45,092 nt of DNA from Alphaproteobacteria bacterium (GCA_022825195.1 JAJDYL010000026.1:1-45092), one strand, 5' to 3'. Numbered from the stretch's first letter, positions 35,556 to 45,090 are shown. A program made the numbers and translations. The notes: generated by a model from the letters alone, not told the origin.

Positions 35556-37046
35556 ATGCTTTCGCTCGCCACGATTCTGGAGACCAGCGCCCGCGACCGG
35601 CCGGACGGGACCGCCATCGTCCAGGGGCCGGCCCGCATGAGCTACCGGGAGCTCGATGCGCGGGCGCAGGCGGTCGCGGCCCACCTCGCCGGACGGGGGA
35701 TCGGGCCGGGCGACATCGTGGCGCTCGCCTGCCCCAACATACCGGCCTTCCCGGCCTTCTATTTCGGCGTGCTGAAGGCGGGCGCGACCGTGCTGCCGGT
35801 CTCCATCCTGCTGAAGCGCGGCGAGTTGGCCTACCTGCTGAACGACAGCGGGGCGAAGGCGCTGGTCTGCCACGAGGGCTCGGCCGAGCTGCCGCTGGGC
35901 GCCGTCGGCCGCGCCGCCTTCGACGACGCGCCGGTCTGCGAGCATTTCATCGAGGTCGATGCGCCGGTGCCGGAAGCGTGCTTCGACACCGTGCAGCGGA
36001 ACCCCGACGACACCGCGGTGGTGCTCTACACCTCCGGCACGACCGGCCGGCCCAAGGGCGCGATGCTGACCCACGCCAACCTGCTGATGAACGTGCAGCT
36101 CTGCGTGGACCTGGTCGAAGTTCGTCCGGACGACGTCGTGCTGGTGGCGCTGCCGCTGTTCCACGTGTTCGGACAGGTGGTACAGATGCTGGCGGCGTTC
36201 CGCATGGCGGCGACCATGGTGCTGGCGCCGCGTTTCGAGCCGGGCCTCTGCCTCGGCCTCATGGAGAGCGAGGAGGTGACGCTGTTCTCCGGCGTCCCCA
36301 CCATGCTCTGGGCGCTGCTCAACTATCCCGACGCCGAGAGGCACGACCTCGCCGCCATCGCCTCGAGGCTGAGGCACGTCACGGTGGGCGGCGCCTCGAC
36401 CCCGGTCGAGATCCTGCGCGCCTTCGAGGAAAAGTTCGATGTAACCGTGCTGGAAGGCTACGGCCTTTCCGAAACCTCGCCGGGCGTCAGCTTCAACCGG
36501 CGCGACCGCGAGCGGAAGGTGGGCTCGGTCGGCCTTCCGGTCTGGGGCGTCGAGGTGCGGGTGGTGGACCCGGACGACAACCCCGTGCCCGTCGGCGAGC
36601 CGGGCGAAGTGGTCGTGCGCGGCCATTGCGTGATGAAGGGCTATCTCGGCCGGCCCGAGGAGACCGCGGAGGTGCTCCGCGGCGGCTGGTTCCACACCGG
36701 CGACATCGGCCGGTTCGACGAGGACGGCTACATCTATATCGTGGACCGGCTGAAGGAGATGATTATCCGCGGCGGGTTCAACGTCTATCCGCGCGAGGTC
36801 GAGGAGCTGCTGGTGACCCATCCGGAGGTCTCGCTTGCCGCCGTGGTCGGCGTGCCGGACGAGCGGTACGGGGAAGAGATCAAGGCGTATATCGTGCCGG
36901 CCGCCGGCGCCGAGCCCGACCCGGACGCCATCGCCGTCTGGGCGCGGGAGCGGCTCGCGGGCTATAAGTATCCCCGTATCGTCGAGCTGCGGGAAAGCCT
37001 GCCGCTCGGCGCGACGGGCAAGATATTGAAACGCGACCTGGGCTGA
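35556..37046 (+). CDS. Acyl-CoA synthetase (AMP-forming ligase)
   Basis: This 496-residue ANL-family enzyme activates a carboxylic acid with ATP and CoA. The AMP-binding motif YTSGTTGRPKGAML is at about 158-171, EGYGLSETSP at about 300-309, GWFHTGDIG near 383-391 and the C-terminal lysine in PLGATGKILKRDL. It begins an operon in which the next genes start 14, 9 and 5 bases after the previous stops. The acid is unknown. Downstream genes suggest the CoA ester is then hydroxylated. Confidence 0.9.
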   Translation: MLSLATILETSARDRPDGTAIVQGPARMSYRELDARAQAVAAHLAGRGIGPGDIVALACPNIPAFPAFYFGVLKAGATVLPVSILLKRGELAYLLNDSGAKALVCHEGSAELPLGAVGRAAFDDAPVCEHFIEVDAPVPEACFDTVQRNPDDTAVVLYTSGTTGRPKGAMLTHANLLMNVQLCVDLVEVRPDDVVLVALPLFHVFGQVVQMLAAFRMAATMVLAPRFEPGLCLGLMESEEVTLFSGVPTMLWALLNYPDAERHDLAAIASRLRHVTVGGASTPVEILRAFEEKFDVTVLEGYGLSETSPGVSFNRRDRERKVGSVGLPVWGVEVRVVDPDDNPVPVGEPGEVVVRGHCVMKGYLGRPEETAEVLRGGWFHTGDIGRFDEDGYIYIVDRLKEMIIRGGFNVYPREVEELLVTHPEVSLAAVVGVPDERYGEEIKAYIVPAAGAEPDPDAIAVWARERLAGYKYPRIVELRESLPLGATGKILKRDLG

Positions 37047-37060
37047 GGAGGACCGGAGCC

Positions 37061-37852
37061 ATGCAACTCACCCCCGAACAGGTCTCCCGCTACAACCGGG
37101 ACGGCTACCTCTTTCTCGAAGGCATCTTCAGCACGGAGGAGGCGGCGCTGCTGCGCCGCGAGGCCGATACCGTGTTCGCAAGCGGCCGCGAGGAGGTCTG
37201 GCGCGAGGACAATGGCGCGCCGCGCACCGCGTTTGCCGCGCACCGCTACAACGAGATGTTCGGCCGCCTGGGCGCGCATCCGCGCCTGATCCGCCCGGTC
37301 GAGCAGCTGCTCGGCGAGTCGGTGTACATGCACCAGTACAAGGTCAACGCCAAGGCGGCCTTCGACGGCGCCGTCTGGCAGTGGCACCAGGATTTCGGAA
37401 CCTGGCACCGCGATGACGGCATGCCCGAGCCGCGCGCGATGAACATCGCCGTCTTCCTCGATCCGGTGACGGCCGCCAACGGGCCGCTCATGTTCCTGAC
37501 GGGCAGCCACCGGGAGGGCGTGTTCGAGGCCGGCCACGACCTCGAGACGACGAGCTACCCGCTCTGGACGCTGGACCGCGAGACGGTGGCGCGGCTGGCC
37601 GGCGAGGGCGGCATCGCGGCGCCGACGGGCGAGCCGGGCTCGGTGGTGATGTTCCACAGCAACCTCGTCCATGCGAGCCCGCCCAATATCAGCCCCTGGG
37701 ACCGCGTGATCGTCTATCTCAGCCTCTGCGCGGTCTCCAACCACATCACGCGCCACAAGCGCGCCGAGTGGATCGCGCACTGGGATTTCGACCCCATCCG
37801 CGCCCTGCCCGACGACTGCCTGATGCCGAAGGCCGCCGCAGCCGCCGAATAA
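37061..37852 (+). CDS. PhyH/EctD-type Fe(II)/2-oxoglutarate dioxygenase
   Basis: This 263-residue non-haem iron enzyme has the metal triad His 109, Asp 111 (WHQDF) and His 204 (LVHASPPN). The 2-oxoglutarate residue is Arg 215, 11 residues after the last His, as in ectoine hydroxylase EctD (His248 to Arg259). GPLMFLTGSHREG is also shared with EctD. No ectABC genes are adjacent, and the ligase gene is 14 bases upstream, so an acyl-CoA or a different small molecule is likelier than ectoine. Hydroxylation is expected. Confidence 0.88.
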   Translation: MQLTPEQVSRYNRDGYLFLEGIFSTEEAALLRREADTVFASGREEVWREDNGAPRTAFAAHRYNEMFGRLGAHPRLIRPVEQLLGESVYMHQYKVNAKAAFDGAVWQWHQDFGTWHRDDGMPEPRAMNIAVFLDPVTAANGPLMFLTGSHREGVFEAGHDLETTSYPLWTLDRETVARLAGEGGIAAPTGEPGSVVMFHSNLVHASPPNISPWDRVIVYLSLCAVSNHITRHKRAEWIAHWDFDPIRALPDDCLMPKAAAAAE

Positions 37853-37861
37853 GCCGTCCTT

Positions 37862-38818
37862 ATGAGCCTGCGGCTGCGCCTCGCCTTCGAGGACGGCACG
37901 GAGCGCGAGATCGCCGGCCTGCCCTGGCAGACAGTGTTCCAGGCGGCCCAGGCGCACGGCATCGAGCTTGCCACGGACTGCCGGGAGGGCGCCTGCGCCA
38001 CCTGCAAGGCGCGCTGCACCGAGGGCGAATACGATGTCGGCGACGCCAGCCCGGAGGCGCTCACCGCCGAAGAGGAAGCCGCCGGACTGGTGCTGACCTG
38101 CCAGATGCGCCCGCTCGGCGACTGCACGCTCCGCTTCCCCTACCCTTTCTCGCTGACGGGCGGCGCGGTGAGCACGCAGGCGACGCTCACGGCGGTGGAG
38201 CGCGTGGCCGACGACACGGTCCGTTTCGACCTAGCGCCCGACCGGGAGATCGCCTTCCTGCCCGGCCAGTACGCCCGGATCGGCGTGCCCGGAACCGGGG
38301 CGGAGCGCGCCTTTTCCTTCTCCCGCCGCGACCGGGGCGAGTTCCATGCGCGGCTGCTGCCGGACGGCCTCATGTCGGGCTATCTCGCGCGGCGCGCCGG
38401 CCCGGGCGACCGGCTCGACCTGTCAGGGCCCTATGGCGGCTTCTTCCTGCGCGAGCCCGTCCGTCCGCTGCTCATGGTGGCCGGCGGCACGGGGCTCGCC
38501 CCGATCCTCGCCATGCTGGAAGCGCTGGAGGGGCGCCAGCCCGCCTCCGTGCTGTACGGCGCGGCCTCGGCGGGGCATCTGTTCGCGCTCGACCGGCTCG
38601 CCGATGGCGGCGCGCGGGTGAGCGTCGCCGTGGAGGAGCCGGGCGGAGACCCTTCCTTTCATACCGGCTTCGTCACCGACCTGATCGACCCGCCCGACAC
38701 CGACATCGACGCCTATGTCTGCGGCCCGCCGGCGATGATCGACGCGGCCCGCGCCCGACTGCGCGGGGCCGGCCTGACAGAGGAGCGCATCCATTGCGAA
38801 CGCTTCCTTCCGAGCTGA
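37862..38818 (+). CDS. BenC-like 2Fe-2S/FAD/NAD(P)H oxidoreductase
   Basis: This 318-residue electron-transfer protein joins an N-terminal plant-type ferredoxin (Cys 40, 45, 48 and 80) to an FAD domain (RAFSFS) and an NAD(P)H domain (GGTGLAPI and the CGPPAMID tail). It resembles the reductases of benzoate and toluate dioxygenases. No Rieske oxygenase or diiron gene is nearby; the neighbour is a 2-oxoglutarate dioxygenase, which does not normally need such a reductase. It lies 9 bases after that gene and 5 bases before dacB. Confidence 0.92.
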   Translation: MSLRLRLAFEDGTEREIAGLPWQTVFQAAQAHGIELATDCREGACATCKARCTEGEYDVGDASPEALTAEEEAAGLVLTCQMRPLGDCTLRFPYPFSLTGGAVSTQATLTAVERVADDTVRFDLAPDREIAFLPGQYARIGVPGTGAERAFSFSRRDRGEFHARLLPDGLMSGYLARRAGPGDRLDLSGPYGGFFLREPVRPLLMVAGGTGLAPILAMLEALEGRQPASVLYGAASAGHLFALDRLADGGARVSVAVEEPGGDPSFHTGFVTDLIDPPDTDIDAYVCGPPAMIDAARARLRGAGLTEERIHCERFLPS

Positions 38819-38823
38819 GGCCC

Positions 38824-40236
38824 GTGCGCCGGCTGGTATTGACGCTGGCGCTGTGCGCAGGCCTCGCCGCATGGCCGTTCCGGGACGCGCCGGCGGACAC
38901 GAACGCGCCGCCGCCGCCGACCCCGGCGCCGGGGCTCGAAGAGGCGCGCACCGGCTATATCGTGGCCGATCTCGACGGCGGCGCGGTGCTGGCGTCGCGG
39001 CGGGCGGACGAGGCCTTCCTGCCCGCCTCCACGGCCAAGCTCGCGACCGCCGTCGCGGCGCTCGAAATCCTGGGCGGCGAACACCGCTTCGAGACGAGCC
39101 TGCGGCTCTCCGGCGACCGCCTCTACCTTGTGGGCGGGGGCGACCCGCTGCTCGCCGTGGAAGACCTGATGTCGCTGGCGCGGGCCGCGGCCGATGCAGG
39201 GGTCGGGCAGGCCCGCTTCTTCTACGACGACAGCCTGCTCCCGGACGCGGCGGAAATCGACGCCGGACAGAGCGGCCGGGCGACCTACAATGCGGGCGTC
39301 TCGGCGCTCTCGCTGTCGTTCAACCGGCGGCGCCTGGTCTGGGGCGCGAAGCCGGGCGGCGGGCTTGCGGCATTCGCCCTGCCGGGCGGCGACCTCGCGC
39401 CCTTGCGGGCGGCCCTCGGCAAGGGCGAGACGCTCTTCCACCGCCTCGAAACGCCGGACGGACCGACCTGGAGCGTGACGGCGCGGCGGGAAGGCCGGAC
39501 CTGGCTGCCGGTGCGCCGGCCTTCGCGTTTCACCGCCGGGCTGTTTCGCGAGCTCGCGGCCATGCAGGGACTCGCGCTCACCGAACCGCAACCCGGCGCC
39601 GCGCCGGCCGATGCCCGGCCGGTCGCCCGCCACCTGGGGGCGAGGCTGGTGGATATCGCCGCCCTCTCGCTGCAATACAGCAACAATCTCGTCGCCGAGC
39701 TGGTCGGCCTCGGCGCGGCCCGCAGGCTGGCCGGCAAGCCGGAGTCGCTGCCGGCTTCCGCCGCCCGCCTGCAGGCGGAACTGGACCGGCGCCTGGGCGG
39801 CGACGGCGCCGAATGGCTGCTCGACCGCCATTCGGGCCTCAGCAGCAGGGCGCGCGCCTCGCCGCGCCGGATGGCGGCGCTGCTCCGCTACGCCGACGGA
39901 CGGCGCTATGGCGGCCGCAGCTTCGCGTCGCTGCTGCCGATTTCCGGCTGGAAGGGATCGCTGGCGGACCTGGAGGACGAACCCGCGCTGGCGTTCCGGG
40001 TCTGGGCCAAGACCGGGACCATGTATTACGGCCGCGGCCTTGCCGGCTTTCTCTACACCGCGTCCGGGCGGCGGGCGGTCTTCGCGCTCTTCACGAGCGA
40101 CCTCGACGAGCGCCGGCGGCTGGATGCGCTCGGCCCGGAACCGGACGCGGAGGAGCGGGAACGGGCGGACGCCTGGCTCGGGCGGGCGAAGGCGCTGGAG
40201 CGGGACTTGCTCAGGCGCTGGGCGCTGGCGTTTTAG
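38824..40236 (+). CDS. dacB: D-alanyl-D-alanine carboxypeptidase/endopeptidase (PBP4/DacB)
   Basis: This 470-residue exported protein has a signal peptide (start GTG 38824) and the three penicillin-binding motifs: S69-T-A-K72 (PASTAKL), SNN in LQYSNNLVAE, and KTG in VWAKTGTMYY. It trims and cuts peptidoglycan cross-links in the periplasm. The start was chosen because the longer frame runs back through the reductase gene. Its position at the end of a catabolic operon, 5 bases after the reductase stop, may be accidental. Confidence 0.92.
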   Translation: MRRLVLTLALCAGLAAWPFRDAPADTNAPPPPTPAPGLEEARTGYIVADLDGGAVLASRRADEAFLPASTAKLATAVAALEILGGEHRFETSLRLSGDRLYLVGGGDPLLAVEDLMSLARAAADAGVGQARFFYDDSLLPDAAEIDAGQSGRATYNAGVSALSLSFNRRRLVWGAKPGGGLAAFALPGGDLAPLRAALGKGETLFHRLETPDGPTWSVTARREGRTWLPVRRPSRFTAGLFRELAAMQGLALTEPQPGAAPADARPVARHLGARLVDIAALSLQYSNNLVAELVGLGAARRLAGKPESLPASAARLQAELDRRLGGDGAEWLLDRHSGLSSRARASPRRMAALLRYADGRRYGGRSFASLLPISGWKGSLADLEDEPALAFRVWAKTGTMYYGRGLAGFLYTASGRRAVFALFTSDLDERRRLDALGPEPDAEERERADAWLGRAKALERDLLRRWALAF

Positions 40237-40413
40237 GTGCGATGTCTCAACGGGTTGTCCATCCGGGACCGAATCGCGGAAGCCGATAGATGATGAACGT
40301 CTGTCGCGAGCGGTCCTGCAACGCCGCCGACCGGCGGCCCGGCAGCACCGCGCAGACCATGACCTTGGCGAGAAATGCAGGCTAGTATGCCGAAGGCGCG
40401 CCGAGGAGGGGAA

Positions 40414-41604
40414 ATGTCATCGCAGAACGACAGCACGCTCGTCTGGGACGAGCGACTGCCGCGCCCTTTCGAGATCGCCGTCGGGGACGAGGCGCTCGAC
40501 GACCTCCGCCGCCGGCTCCGCGCCACCCGCTGGCCCGACCGGGCGCCTGGAGACCCTTGGAAGTTCGGCACCGACACCGCCTATCTCGAAGCGCTGTGCG
40601 CCTACTGGGCCGAGGACTATGACTGGCGGGCCCAGGAGGCGGCGCTCAACAGGCTGAACAACCGCAAGGTCACCATCGGGGGCCACGACCTGCACTATGC
40701 CCATGTGCCGGGAGAAGCGCCGGACGCGCCGCCCCTCTTGCTCGTCCACGGTTGGCCCGGCTCCTTTTACGAGTACCACAACCTGATCCCGCGGCTGACT
40801 CGGCCGTCGGACTTCGGCGGCCGCGCGGAAGACTCGTTCACCGTCGTGGCGCCGTCGCTGCCCGGCTACGGATTTTCCTTCACGCCGGGACAGCGCCGCT
40901 TCGGCCTCCGGGACGCTACCGACATCCTCGCGGTGCTCATGACCGATGTGCTTGGCTATGACCGGTTCTTCGCCCACGGCCAGGATTTCGGCTCCTATGT
41001 TGCCGCCCATCTGGGCAACGCCCATACCGACAAGACGCGGGGCATCCACATCACGCTGATGGCGCTGCCGCGGGTCCTGCCCGAATTGGCCGAGCCCACC
41101 GAGGAGGAGGAGCGTTACCGGGCGCAGCTTGCGCGCTGGCTTACTGAAGAGACCGGCTATGTCCAGATCATGGGGACCAAGCCGCAAACCCTCGCGTTCG
41201 GGCTCACCGATTCGCCCGCCGGGCTGGCGTCTTGGATCGTCGAGAAGTGGCGCTCGTGGAGCGATTGCAAGGGCGATGTCGATGCCTGTTTCGGCCGGGA
41301 CACGCTGCTGACAAACATCATGATCTACTGGATCACGGGCGCGATCGGCTCCTCGGCCTGGCCCTACTACCAGCGGACCCGGGAGCCCTGGATCATATCG
41401 GAAGACGAGCCGGTCACGGTGCCCACCGCCTATGTCGAGCATCCTTTCGAGATCCTGACGCCGCCACGCTCGCTCGCCGAGACCATGTACACCAACATCC
41501 AGCGCTGGACGGTCAGGGAAAGCGGCGGCCATTTCGCGGCCCTGGAAGACCCGGACTGGCTCGCCGCCGATATTTCGTCCTTCTTCGGCAGCCTGTGTCG
41601 ATAG
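40414..41604 (+). CDS. Epoxide hydrolase of the EHN/alpha-beta hydrolase family
   Basis: This 396-residue enzyme opens epoxides to vicinal diols. An N-terminal EHN domain (about 15-100) precedes the oxyanion motif HGWPGS (112-117), the nucleophile Asp 191 in GQDFGS, and the catalytic His 373 in GGHFAALEDP. It resembles the microsomal EPHX1-like group. GAGGAGGGG provides a strong ribosome site before ATG 40414. It stands 79 bases before the DUF1028 gene. The substrate is not evident. Confidence 0.9.
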   Translation: MSSQNDSTLVWDERLPRPFEIAVGDEALDDLRRRLRATRWPDRAPGDPWKFGTDTAYLEALCAYWAEDYDWRAQEAALNRLNNRKVTIGGHDLHYAHVPGEAPDAPPLLLVHGWPGSFYEYHNLIPRLTRPSDFGGRAEDSFTVVAPSLPGYGFSFTPGQRRFGLRDATDILAVLMTDVLGYDRFFAHGQDFGSYVAAHLGNAHTDKTRGIHITLMALPRVLPELAEPTEEEERYRAQLARWLTEETGYVQIMGTKPQTLAFGLTDSPAGLASWIVEKWRSWSDCKGDVDACFGRDTLLTNIMIYWITGAIGSSAWPYYQRTREPWIISEDEPVTVPTAYVEHPFEILTPPRSLAETMYTNIQRWTVRESGGHFAALEDPDWLAADISSFFGSLCR

Positions 41605-41683
41605 GCCGGTCGCCGGGGCGAAACGGGAGAGGAAACGGCCCCGGCGCGGCTCAAGGCGTCGCGGGGGCGAGGAGGGGGAACCG

Positions 41684-42352
41684 ATGACTTTCACCTGCAT
41701 AGCGCGAGATGCGGACACAGGCGAACTCGGGATCGCGACGGCCACGCGCTCGCTGGCGGTCGGGGTGCGCGTGCCGCATGTCTCGCGCTCGGGCGCCGTC
41801 GCCATCATGGCGATCGCGGATTATCGCCTCGGCCGGCTGGCGCAGGACCTGCTGGCCAACGAGTGCCCGGCCCAGGCGGTGATCGACGGGCTCGTCGCCA
41901 CCGATCCCTGGCCCGAATACCGGCAATTGGGGGTCATCGACGCCGAGGGCCGGGCGGCGGCCCGCACCGGCAGCGAGAACCGCGACTATGCCGGCCACCA
42001 TGTGCGCGACGGGCTGATCGCGCTCGGCAATGTGCTGGTCGGCGAGCATGTGCTCGACGCCATAGAGGGAGGCTTTGCAGGCGATTCGCTTGCAGAGCGT
42101 CTGCTGGCCGCGCTGGAAGCGGGCCGCGACGCCGGCGGCCAGCATGGCGGGCAGAACTCCGCCGCCCTCGTCACCTGGGGCGCGCACGGCTTCCCGCTCA
42201 CCGACCTGCGCGTCGACATCCACGACGAGCCCGTGGGCGAACTCAGGCGCGTCTTCGATGCCTGGAAACCGGCGGCCGGCTACTACACGGAGCGCCAGCT
42301 GGACCCCCGCGTGCGCCCCCTGTACGAGACCCTGCCGGGCCGGGGCTACTGA
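41684..42352 (+). CDS. DUF1028 family protein
   Basis: This 222-residue protein begins MTFTCIARDADTGELGIATA and matches the DUF1028 family, whose members have an Ntn-hydrolase-like fold and often lie near peptidase or amino-acid genes. The catalytic role is unproved. GGAGG precedes ATG 41684. Its stop overlaps the convergent maeB stop by 7 bases. Confidence 0.85.
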   Translation: MTFTCIARDADTGELGIATATRSLAVGVRVPHVSRSGAVAIMAIADYRLGRLAQDLLANECPAQAVIDGLVATDPWPEYRQLGVIDAEGRAAARTGSENRDYAGHHVRDGLIALGNVLVGEHVLDAIEGGFAGDSLAERLLAALEAGRDAGGQHGGQNSAALVTWGAHGFPLTDLRVDIHDEPVGELRRVFDAWKPAAGYYTERQLDPRVRPLYETLPGRGY

Positions 42353-44619
42353 GCGGAGCGCTCCGTTGCCGCATGGGCGGCGAAGACGGCCATGTTGACG
42401 ACCTCGGAGACTTTGGCGCCCATCTGGACGATCTGGACCGGCTTGGAAAGCCCGAGCAGCACCGGCCCGATCACCGCTCCACCGCCCAGCATCTGCAGCA
42501 TCTTGGCCGAGATGTTGGCGGCGTGCAGGCTCGGCATGACGAGCACGTTGGCCGGCCCGGAAAGCCGCGCGAACGGATAGAGCTGGCGCATCAGCTCCTC
42601 GTCGAGCGCGGCGTCCGCCGACATCTCGCCCTCATACTCGAAATCGACGCCGCGTCCGTCGAGCACGGACACCGCCTCGCGCACATGGGCGGCCTCGCCG
42701 AAGGGAGGATTGCCGAAATTGGAGAATGAGAGCAGCGCGACGCGCGGCTCCGCGCCCATGTTGCGCGCCATGCCGGCGGCCGCTGCCGCGATGTCGGCAA
42801 GCTGTTCCGGCCCGGGCCGCTCGTTCACCGTGGTGTCGGCGACGAAAACGGTCTGGTTGCGGCTCACATAGAGGGTCACCCCGCAGGGCGTCGAATCGGC
42901 TACCGGCGGCAGCACATGGCGCACGCCGCCGAAACTCACCTGGAACGACCGCGTGAGGCCGGTCACCATGGCGTCGGCCGCGCCGGCCGCCACCATGCAG
43001 GCGGCGAAGCAATTGCGGTCCCGATGCACCATCCGCTGCACGTCGCGCTGCAGGTAGCCCTTCCGCTGGAGCCGCTCGTAAAGCATGGCGATGTATTGCG
43101 CATTGTCTTCCGAGAGGGCGGCGTTGTGGATTTCCAGCGGCTCGCCGGAGGCGATGCCGAGCCGCTCCATCTGGTCCTTGACGACGCTTTCGCGCCCGAC
43201 CAGGACGGGCGTGCCGAAGCCCTGGGCGCGGAAGGCAAGCGCGGCGCGGATGGCGCGCTCCTCCTCGCCCTCGGCGAACACGACGCGGCGCGGCGCGGCC
43301 TGCACCTCGGCATAGATGCGCTGGAGGCTGCCCGAGGTCGAATCGAGGCGGGCGGCGAGCGCGGCCCGGTAGGCAGGCCAGTCCTCGATGGGCTTTTGCG
43401 CGACGCCCGTGTCGATGGCGGCGCGCGCCACCGCCTCCGGCACATTGACGATCAGGCGCGGGTCGAAGGGCACGGGGATGATGTAGTCGGGGCCGTATTG
43501 CAGGCGCTTGCCGGGATAGGCCGCCGCTGCTTCATCGGGCACATCTTCCCGCGCGAGCGCCGCCAGCGCGTCGGCGGCGGCGAGCTTCATCGCGTCGTTG
43601 ACGGTCGTCGCGCGCACGTCCAGCGCGCCGCGGAAGATATAGGGGAAGCCCAGCACATTGTTGACCTGGTTCGGGTAGTCGGACCGCCCGGTGCAGATGA
43701 TGGCGTCGCTGCGCACCTCGCGCACCTCCTCCGGCGTGATCTCCGGGTCGGGATTGGCGAGCGCGAAGACGATCGGCTTGTCCGCCATCGACGCGATCAT
43801 CTCGCGCGTGAACGCGCCCTTGACCGAAAGGCCGAACGCGATGTCGGCGCCCTTCATCGCCTCGTCGAGCGTGCGCATGGGCGTCTCGACCGCGTGGGCC
43901 GACTTCCACTGGTTCATGCCCTCGGCGCGGCCCCGGTAGATGACGCCGCGCGTGTCGCAGAGCACGACGTTTTCCGCCGGCAGGCCGAGCGCCTTGAACA
44001 AGTCCACGCAGGCGATGCCGGATGCGCCCGCGCCGTTGACCACCATGCGGCAATCCTGGATGCGCCGGCCGGTCAGGTGGAGCGCATTGATGAGGCCGGC
44101 GGCGGAGATGATCGCCGTGCCGTGCTGGTCGTCGTGGAAGACCGGGATGTCGAGCAGTTCGCGCAGGCGCTCCTCGACGATGAAGCATTCCGGGGCCTTG
44201 ATGTCCTCCAAGTTGATGCCGCCGAAGCTCTTGCCGAGATAGCGCACGCATTCGATGAAGGCGTCGACGTCTTCGGTGTCAACCTCCAGGTCGATGCCGT
44301 CCACATCGGCGAAGCGCTTGAAGAGGACCGCCTTGCCTTCCATGACGGGCTTGGACGCGAGCGCGCCGATATTGCCGAGGCCGAGCACGGCGGTGCCGTT
44401 CGAGATCACGGCGACCATGTTGCCCTTGGCGGTGTAGTCGTAGGCGAGGCCGGGGTCCTTCTCGATCTCCAGGCAGGGCGCGGCCACGCCGGGCGAATAG
44501 GCGAGCGAGAGCTGGTACTGGGTGGTGAGCGGCTTGGTCGGCGTCACCTCCACCTTGCCGGGCCGCCCGGCGGCGTGCATCCGCAGCGCCTCGCGCCCCA
44601 GCGTGTCGTTGTCAACCAT
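42346..44619 (-). CDS. maeB: NADP-dependent malic enzyme MaeB with phosphotransacetylase-like domain
   Basis: This enzyme of about 757 residues decarboxylates malate to pyruvate with NADP. The N-terminal malic-enzyme domain includes YTAKGNMVAVISNGTAVLGLG and the IPVFHDDQHGTA metal site. The Rossmann segment VVNGAGASGIACVDLF follows. The C-terminal 320 or so residues resemble phosphotransacetylase but in MaeB proteins serve regulation and assembly, not acetyl transfer. ATG 44619 was chosen because AGGGA lies 8 bases upstream; ATG 44646 is possible. It links the TCA cycle with gluconeogenesis (glpX) and NADPH supply for PHB. Confidence 0.95.
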   Translation of the reverse strand: MVDNDTLGREALRMHAAGRPGKVEVTPTKPLTTQYQLSLAYSPGVAAPCLEIEKDPGLAYDYTAKGNMVAVISNGTAVLGLGNIGALASKPVMEGKAVLFKRFADVDGIDLEVDTEDVDAFIECVRYLGKSFGGINLEDIKAPECFIVEERLRELLDIPVFHDDQHGTAIISAAGLINALHLTGRRIQDCRMVVNGAGASGIACVDLFKALGLPAENVVLCDTRGVIYRGRAEGMNQWKSAHAVETPMRTLDEAMKGADIAFGLSVKGAFTREMIASMADKPIVFALANPDPEITPEEVREVRSDAIICTGRSDYPNQVNNVLGFPYIFRGALDVRATTVNDAMKLAAADALAALAREDVPDEAAAAYPGKRLQYGPDYIIPVPFDPRLIVNVPEAVARAAIDTGVAQKPIEDWPAYRAALAARLDSTSGSLQRIYAEVQAAPRRVVFAEGEEERAIRAALAFRAQGFGTPVLVGRESVVKDQMERLGIASGEPLEIHNAALSEDNAQYIAMLYERLQRKGYLQRDVQRMVHRDRNCFAACMVAAGAADAMVTGLTRSFQVSFGGVRHVLPPVADSTPCGVTLYVSRNQTVFVADTTVNERPGPEQLADIAAAAAGMARNMGAEPRVALLSFSNFGNPPFGEAAHVREAVSVLDGRGVDFEYEGEMSADAALDEELMRQLYPFARLSGPANVLVMPSLHAANISAKMLQMLGGGAVIGPVLLGLSKPVQIVQMGAKVSEVVNMAVFAAHAATERSAQ

Positions 44620-44812
44620 CGCGCTTGTCCCTGCCTTCCGGCTCATCGTCGCTCAAGGAATCCTAGTCCGGCAGCGGACCCTTTGCCAATGCCGCCCCCC
44701 GGGGGAGACCGGACCGGGCTCATACATCCCGTCCCGGCTTGTATCCGGCGCGCCCGTCGGCCCGCCCATGGCGCATTCCGCGCTCCTTTCCTCGCCCTCG
44801 CACCCCCCAACT
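44620..44812. other. Gene-free upstream region of maeB
   Basis: No gene or clear promoter is seen in these bases. They hold the maeB 5' leader and a short GC-rich spacer (GCCGCCCCCCGGGGGAG). The longer frames here have no recognisable domain. Confidence 0.5.
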
Positions 44813-44880
44813 GTCACCCCGGACCCCGATCCGGGGCCCAGCCTCGGGACCCGGAGATGGCCCCCGCCTTCGCGGGGCCA
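44813..44880. repeat. Palindromic intergenic repeat of the alphaproteobacterial type
   Basis: Two hairpins lie in tandem. CCCCGGA (44817-44823) pairs with TCCGGGG (44830-44836). CCCCGC (44862-44867) pairs with GCGGGG (44872-44877) around CTTC. The layout resembles dispersed intergenic palindromic repeats common in alphaproteobacteria. Confidence 0.7.
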
Positions 44881-44913
44881 CGAAAGGGGCAGCGCCATCG
44901 GTTGCGATCGACG

Positions 44914-44965
44914 ACCGCTGGTATCGGTCTTCCGAACGCCCTTCCCAGGCCCTCATACCAGCGGT
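44914..44965. repeat. Inverted pair of element tips flanking 30 bp
   Basis: ACCGCTGGTAT (44914-44924) and ATACCAGCGGT (44955-44965) are an 11-bp inverted pair separated by 30 bp. The second is the inner tip of the right terminal repeat; the first is the same motif in the orientation seen at 126-136. It may be a solo remnant of the same element's end. Confidence 0.6.
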
Positions 44966-45090
44966 TGAGGTTTGAGACTCATTGAGGGGATTCCCAAGGA
45001 GATCGACTTCTGACTCAATGCCGATCCAGCGATTGGAGTATCGGTATGAGGGCAGGGATCCCATTGAGGGAGGATTTCGATGCGGCGCAG
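44955..45090. repeat. Right copy of perfect 136-bp terminal inverted repeat
   Basis: This is the exact reverse complement of 1-136. After the copy the window has only two more bases. Its inner tip is ATACCAGCGG. On the plus strand the frame from ATG 45018 (MPIQRLEYRYEGRDPIEGGF) remains open at the window end. The copied ATG of the EF-hand gene, read on the minus strand from 44982, meets a TGA after nine codons (MSLKPQPLV). Confidence 0.9.

Noticed and set aside
37061..37852. Ectoine hydroxylase as a firm call
   Set aside because: Metal and 2-oxoglutarate residues match EctD, but no ectABC genes are present and the context is an acyl-CoA ligase, so the substrate is left open.
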